DNA of 64,000 nucleotides from Arenibacter latericius DSM 15913 (GTDB lineage Bacteria > Bacteroidota > Bacteroidia > Flavobacteriales > Flavobacteriaceae): contig NZ_AUKX01000010.1 of NCBI RefSeq assembly GCF_000424985.1, positions 1 through 64,000 of the forward strand. The letters are read 5' to 3'. This document shows, in pieces, positions 62,056-64,000 of the stretch (within the stretch, counting starts at the first letter, position 1; each line of letters starts with the position of its first letter). The notes under the pieces were generated by a model, which searched no databases, was not told the DNA's origin, and was given only the letters and a program-made list of their open reading frames with translations. The position numbers and the translations under genes were made by a program.

Positions 62056-64000
62056 ATGAGAACAATAAACTCAGCGGAGCCCTTCCATTCGGATTGGCCT
62101 AGTACGTATCATTTAAAAATGAAACTGACCGCCCTTTTACTTATAATTTCACTATTTAAGATTCAGGCCAACACCTACACCAAAAATTCGAATTCCACAT
62201 TAGATCCTAAAAATACTTCCATTCCACAACATTCAGTTAGCGGTACCGTTACGGATACTCACGGGGATCCACTTCCAGGGGCGAACATTGTAGAGAAAGG
62301 AACCACCAATGGGGTAACTTCTGATTTTGACGGTAATTTTTCGATTAACGTTACAAATGAAAATGCAATTCTTATTGTTTCGTACATTGGTTTTGCTTCT
62401 AAAGAAGTTCCTTTAAACGGACAAAGCACCATTTCCGTAAACCTTGAGGAAAGCGCTTCCGGACTAGATGAGGTGGTCCTAATTGGATACGGATCTCAGA
62501 AAAAAAGTGACCTCACCGGTGCTGTGGGCTCCGTAAAGGCCGAAGAATTAGCAGAAAGACCTGCAGCCTCATTAAACCAAGCCATGGCCGGTAGAGTATC
62601 TGGTGTAAACGTATCTTCTGGCTCAGGGCGACCTGGCGGAAGAACTACCGTAAGAATTCGTGGAAATACATCAGTAAGTATTGCAAACACCCCTCTCTAT
62701 GTAATTGATGGTGTTATCTTAAGTGCTGCCAGCCTACCTAATGGCAGTACACCAATAGACTACATGAACCCCAATGATATTGAATCTATCGAGGTTTTAA
62801 AAGATGCATCGGCAACAGCTATTTATGGTGCAAGAGGCGCCAATGGTGTGATATTAGTAAGCACAAAAAAAGGCTCTAAAACTGGACGCACTAATGTTAA
62901 CTATGATGTAGATTTTAGTTTAGGAACCTTACCAAAAAAATTAGACCTTCTAAATTCCGAAGAGTTTTTACTTGTTGAGGAAATAGCCTACGCCAATGCT
63001 GAAAAGTTTGATCCTGATGGATGGGCAGGTGGAAGATATACCGATCCTAGATTAAAGAGGACAGACCCTAGACTTTTTGACAGTAATGGGAAACCCCTCT
63101 ACGATACAGATTGGCAAGATGAAACCATTAGAGATGCCTTTATCCAAAACCACCAACTTTCATTTACCGGCGGCAATGAAAACTCTAATTTTGGACTATT
63201 CATGGGTTTCCGTGATGAAGAGGGACTACTCATCGAATCATGGTTAAAGCGATATTCAGGAAGGTTTACTTTAGATACCGATGTTAATGACTGGCTAAAA
63301 GTTGGAGGTAGCCTAAGCTATAACGACCAAAACGAAAAACAAGTAGACGAACTTGGGGGTGGTGGTATCACTACAATGCGACAAGTTTTTGAGGCCTTAC
63401 CAATTATACCTGTTCGTTATGAGGATGGCACTTGGGGGTCTAACATCGACTATCCTGGAATGGAAGGTGGCGGTAGCCCCGTTGCAGTAGCAAATGACCG
63501 TAGGTACTTCTTAAAAACCCAGACTGTTCTGGGTAATTTCTACAGTAATATTAAATTTAATGACAACCTACAACTACGCACCACTCTAGGAGCTAACATC
63601 ATTAATCAAAGAAACGATTATTATGGCGGTAAAGACCTTAGATACATAGCCAGACCAGACGGTGCTGCACATGTGAATAATGCTCGTTATAATTCATGGC
63701 AATTTGAAAATTATTTGACCTATAACAAAGACTTTGATAGTGACAATTCGCTATCGGCTATGCTTGGTCTTTCTTGGCAGCATATTGATGAGTTTTCTGC
63801 AAGAGCATCTACCCGTGGATTTGCTGATGACTTTTACGGATTTAACAACCTTGGTGCAGGATCTAAACCTCAGGCGCCTTCTTCTAGTAAGATTGCATAT
63901 GGATTAAACTCTTATTTTGGACGTGTTAACTATAACTATAAGAATAAATATTTGTTGACCCTTACTGGTAGAGCTGACGGATCCTCTAAATTTGGTCCAG
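62056..64000 (+). CDS. susC: SusC/RagA TonB-dependent receptor, N-terminal part (cut by right edge)
   Basis: The frame opens at ATG 62056 and stays open to the last base, giving at least 648 residues. A long signal region ends 'LKMKLTALLLIISLFKIQA', a form common in SusC proteins. Then come the carboxypeptidase-like domain ('VSGTVTDTHGDPLPGANIVE'), the TonB-box 'LDEVVLIGYGSQKKSDLTGA', the plug ('GRPGGRTTVRIRGNTS', 'EVLKDASATAIYGARGANGV') and the start of the barrel. It probably imports the fucose-containing oligosaccharides broken down by the minus-strand enzymes. The susD partner would lie beyond 64000. Confidence 0.95.
   Translation, partial: MRTINSAEPFHSDWPSTYHLKMKLTALLLIISLFKIQANTYTKNSNSTLDPKNTSIPQHSVSGTVTDTHGDPLPGANIVEKGTTNGVTSDFDGNFSINVTNENAILIVSYIGFASKEVPLNGQSTISVNLEESASGLDEVVLIGYGSQKKSDLTGAVGSVKAEELAERPAASLNQAMAGRVSGVNVSSGSGRPGGRTTVRIRGNTSVSIANTPLYVIDGVILSAASLPNGSTPIDYMNPNDIESIEVLKDASATAIYGARGANGVILVSTKKGSKTGRTNVNYDVDFSLGTLPKKLDLLNSEEFLLVEEIAYANAEKFDPDGWAGGRYTDPRLKRTDPRLFDSNGKPLYDTDWQDETIRDAFIQNHQLSFTGGNENSNFGLFMGFRDEEGLLIESWLKRYSGRFTLDTDVNDWLKVGGSLSYNDQNEKQVDELGGGGITTMRQVFEALPIIPVRYEDGTWGSNIDYPGMEGGGSPVAVANDRRYFLKTQTVLGNFYSNIKFNDNLQLRTTLGANIINQRNDYYGGKDLRYIARPDGAAHVNNARYNSWQFENYLTYNKDFDSDNSLSAMLGLSWQHIDEFSARASTRGFADDFYGFNNLGAGSKPQAPSSSKIAYGLNSYFGRVNYNYKNKYLLTLTGRADGSSKFGP

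Noticed and set aside
62496-62690. Minus-strand open frame inside the partial susC
   Set aside because: It is antisense to the conserved plug domain and has no features of its own.

Overview
The window reads as AT-rich chromosome of a marine member of the Bacteroidota, most likely the family Flavobacteriaceae. The basis is two SusC/RagA receptors and a SusD/RagB lipoprotein, many Bacteroidota-type lipoprotein signals, weak ribosome binding sites, and clusters of sulfatases and fucosidases of the kind used on sulfated algal polysaccharides. Genus and species cannot be read from the sequence.

Layout. (1) 1-17.5 kb is a mixed housekeeping and hypothetical region: the tail of an IS1595-type transposase at the left edge, small secreted or membrane proteins, moaC-moaE, a two-domain MliC-like lipoprotein, an EamA transporter, an esterase interrupted by a stop codon, DoxX, cupin, DUF5694, an M28 peptidase, two DUF3592 proteins, a protein with a HEPN-type motif, and a toxin-antitoxin pair whose ParE-like toxin carries an in-frame stop. 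A gene-free stretch at 10.96-11.85 kb is packed with dispersed repeats. (2) 17.7-32.5 kb is a complete polysaccharide utilization locus (PUL 1) on the minus strand: two sialidase-fold (BNR) hydrolases, SusD, SusC, a LacI regulator, an AraB-type kinase, a sodium/solute symporter, a DapA/NanA-family aldolase and a FucI-like isomerase. An AraC regulator is divergent from it. (3) tRNA-Arg(CCT) lies at 33.9 kb, next to a partial copy of its own 3' end. (4) 34.1-60.6 kb is a fucose/fucoidan locus (PUL 2), all on the minus strand: FucP, a mutarotase, two SDR dehydrogenases, L-fuconate dehydratase, an FAH-family hydrolase, an L-lactate oxidase/dehydrogenase, two GH29, one GH95, a probable GH141 beta-helix enzyme, a GH43/GH117-like propeller, three formylglycine sulfatases, a related phosphodiesterase and two esterases (one with three catalytic domains). 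(5) 60.7-64 kb holds a second AraC regulator, paralogous to the first, and a divergent SusC gene cut by the right edge.

How the genes work together. In PUL 2, sulfatases and esterases strip sulfate and acyl groups and the fucosidases release L-fucose. FucP imports it, and the enzymes fit the non-phosphorylating route fucose -> fuconate -> 2-keto-3-deoxyfuconate -> 2,4-diketo-3-deoxyfuconate -> pyruvate + L-lactate, with LldD turning lactate into pyruvate. A fuconolactonase is the only step not seen. In PUL 1, the set sialidase-fold hydrolase + Na+ symporter + NanA-like aldolase + FucI-like isomerase + AraB-like kinase is not the Neu5Ac pathway (no NanE or NanK). It would fit a 3-deoxy-ulosonic acid such as Kdo, cleaved to pyruvate and D-arabinose, then D-ribulose, then D-ribulose 5-phosphate. 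That substrate is an inference and is the most interesting hypothesis in the window.
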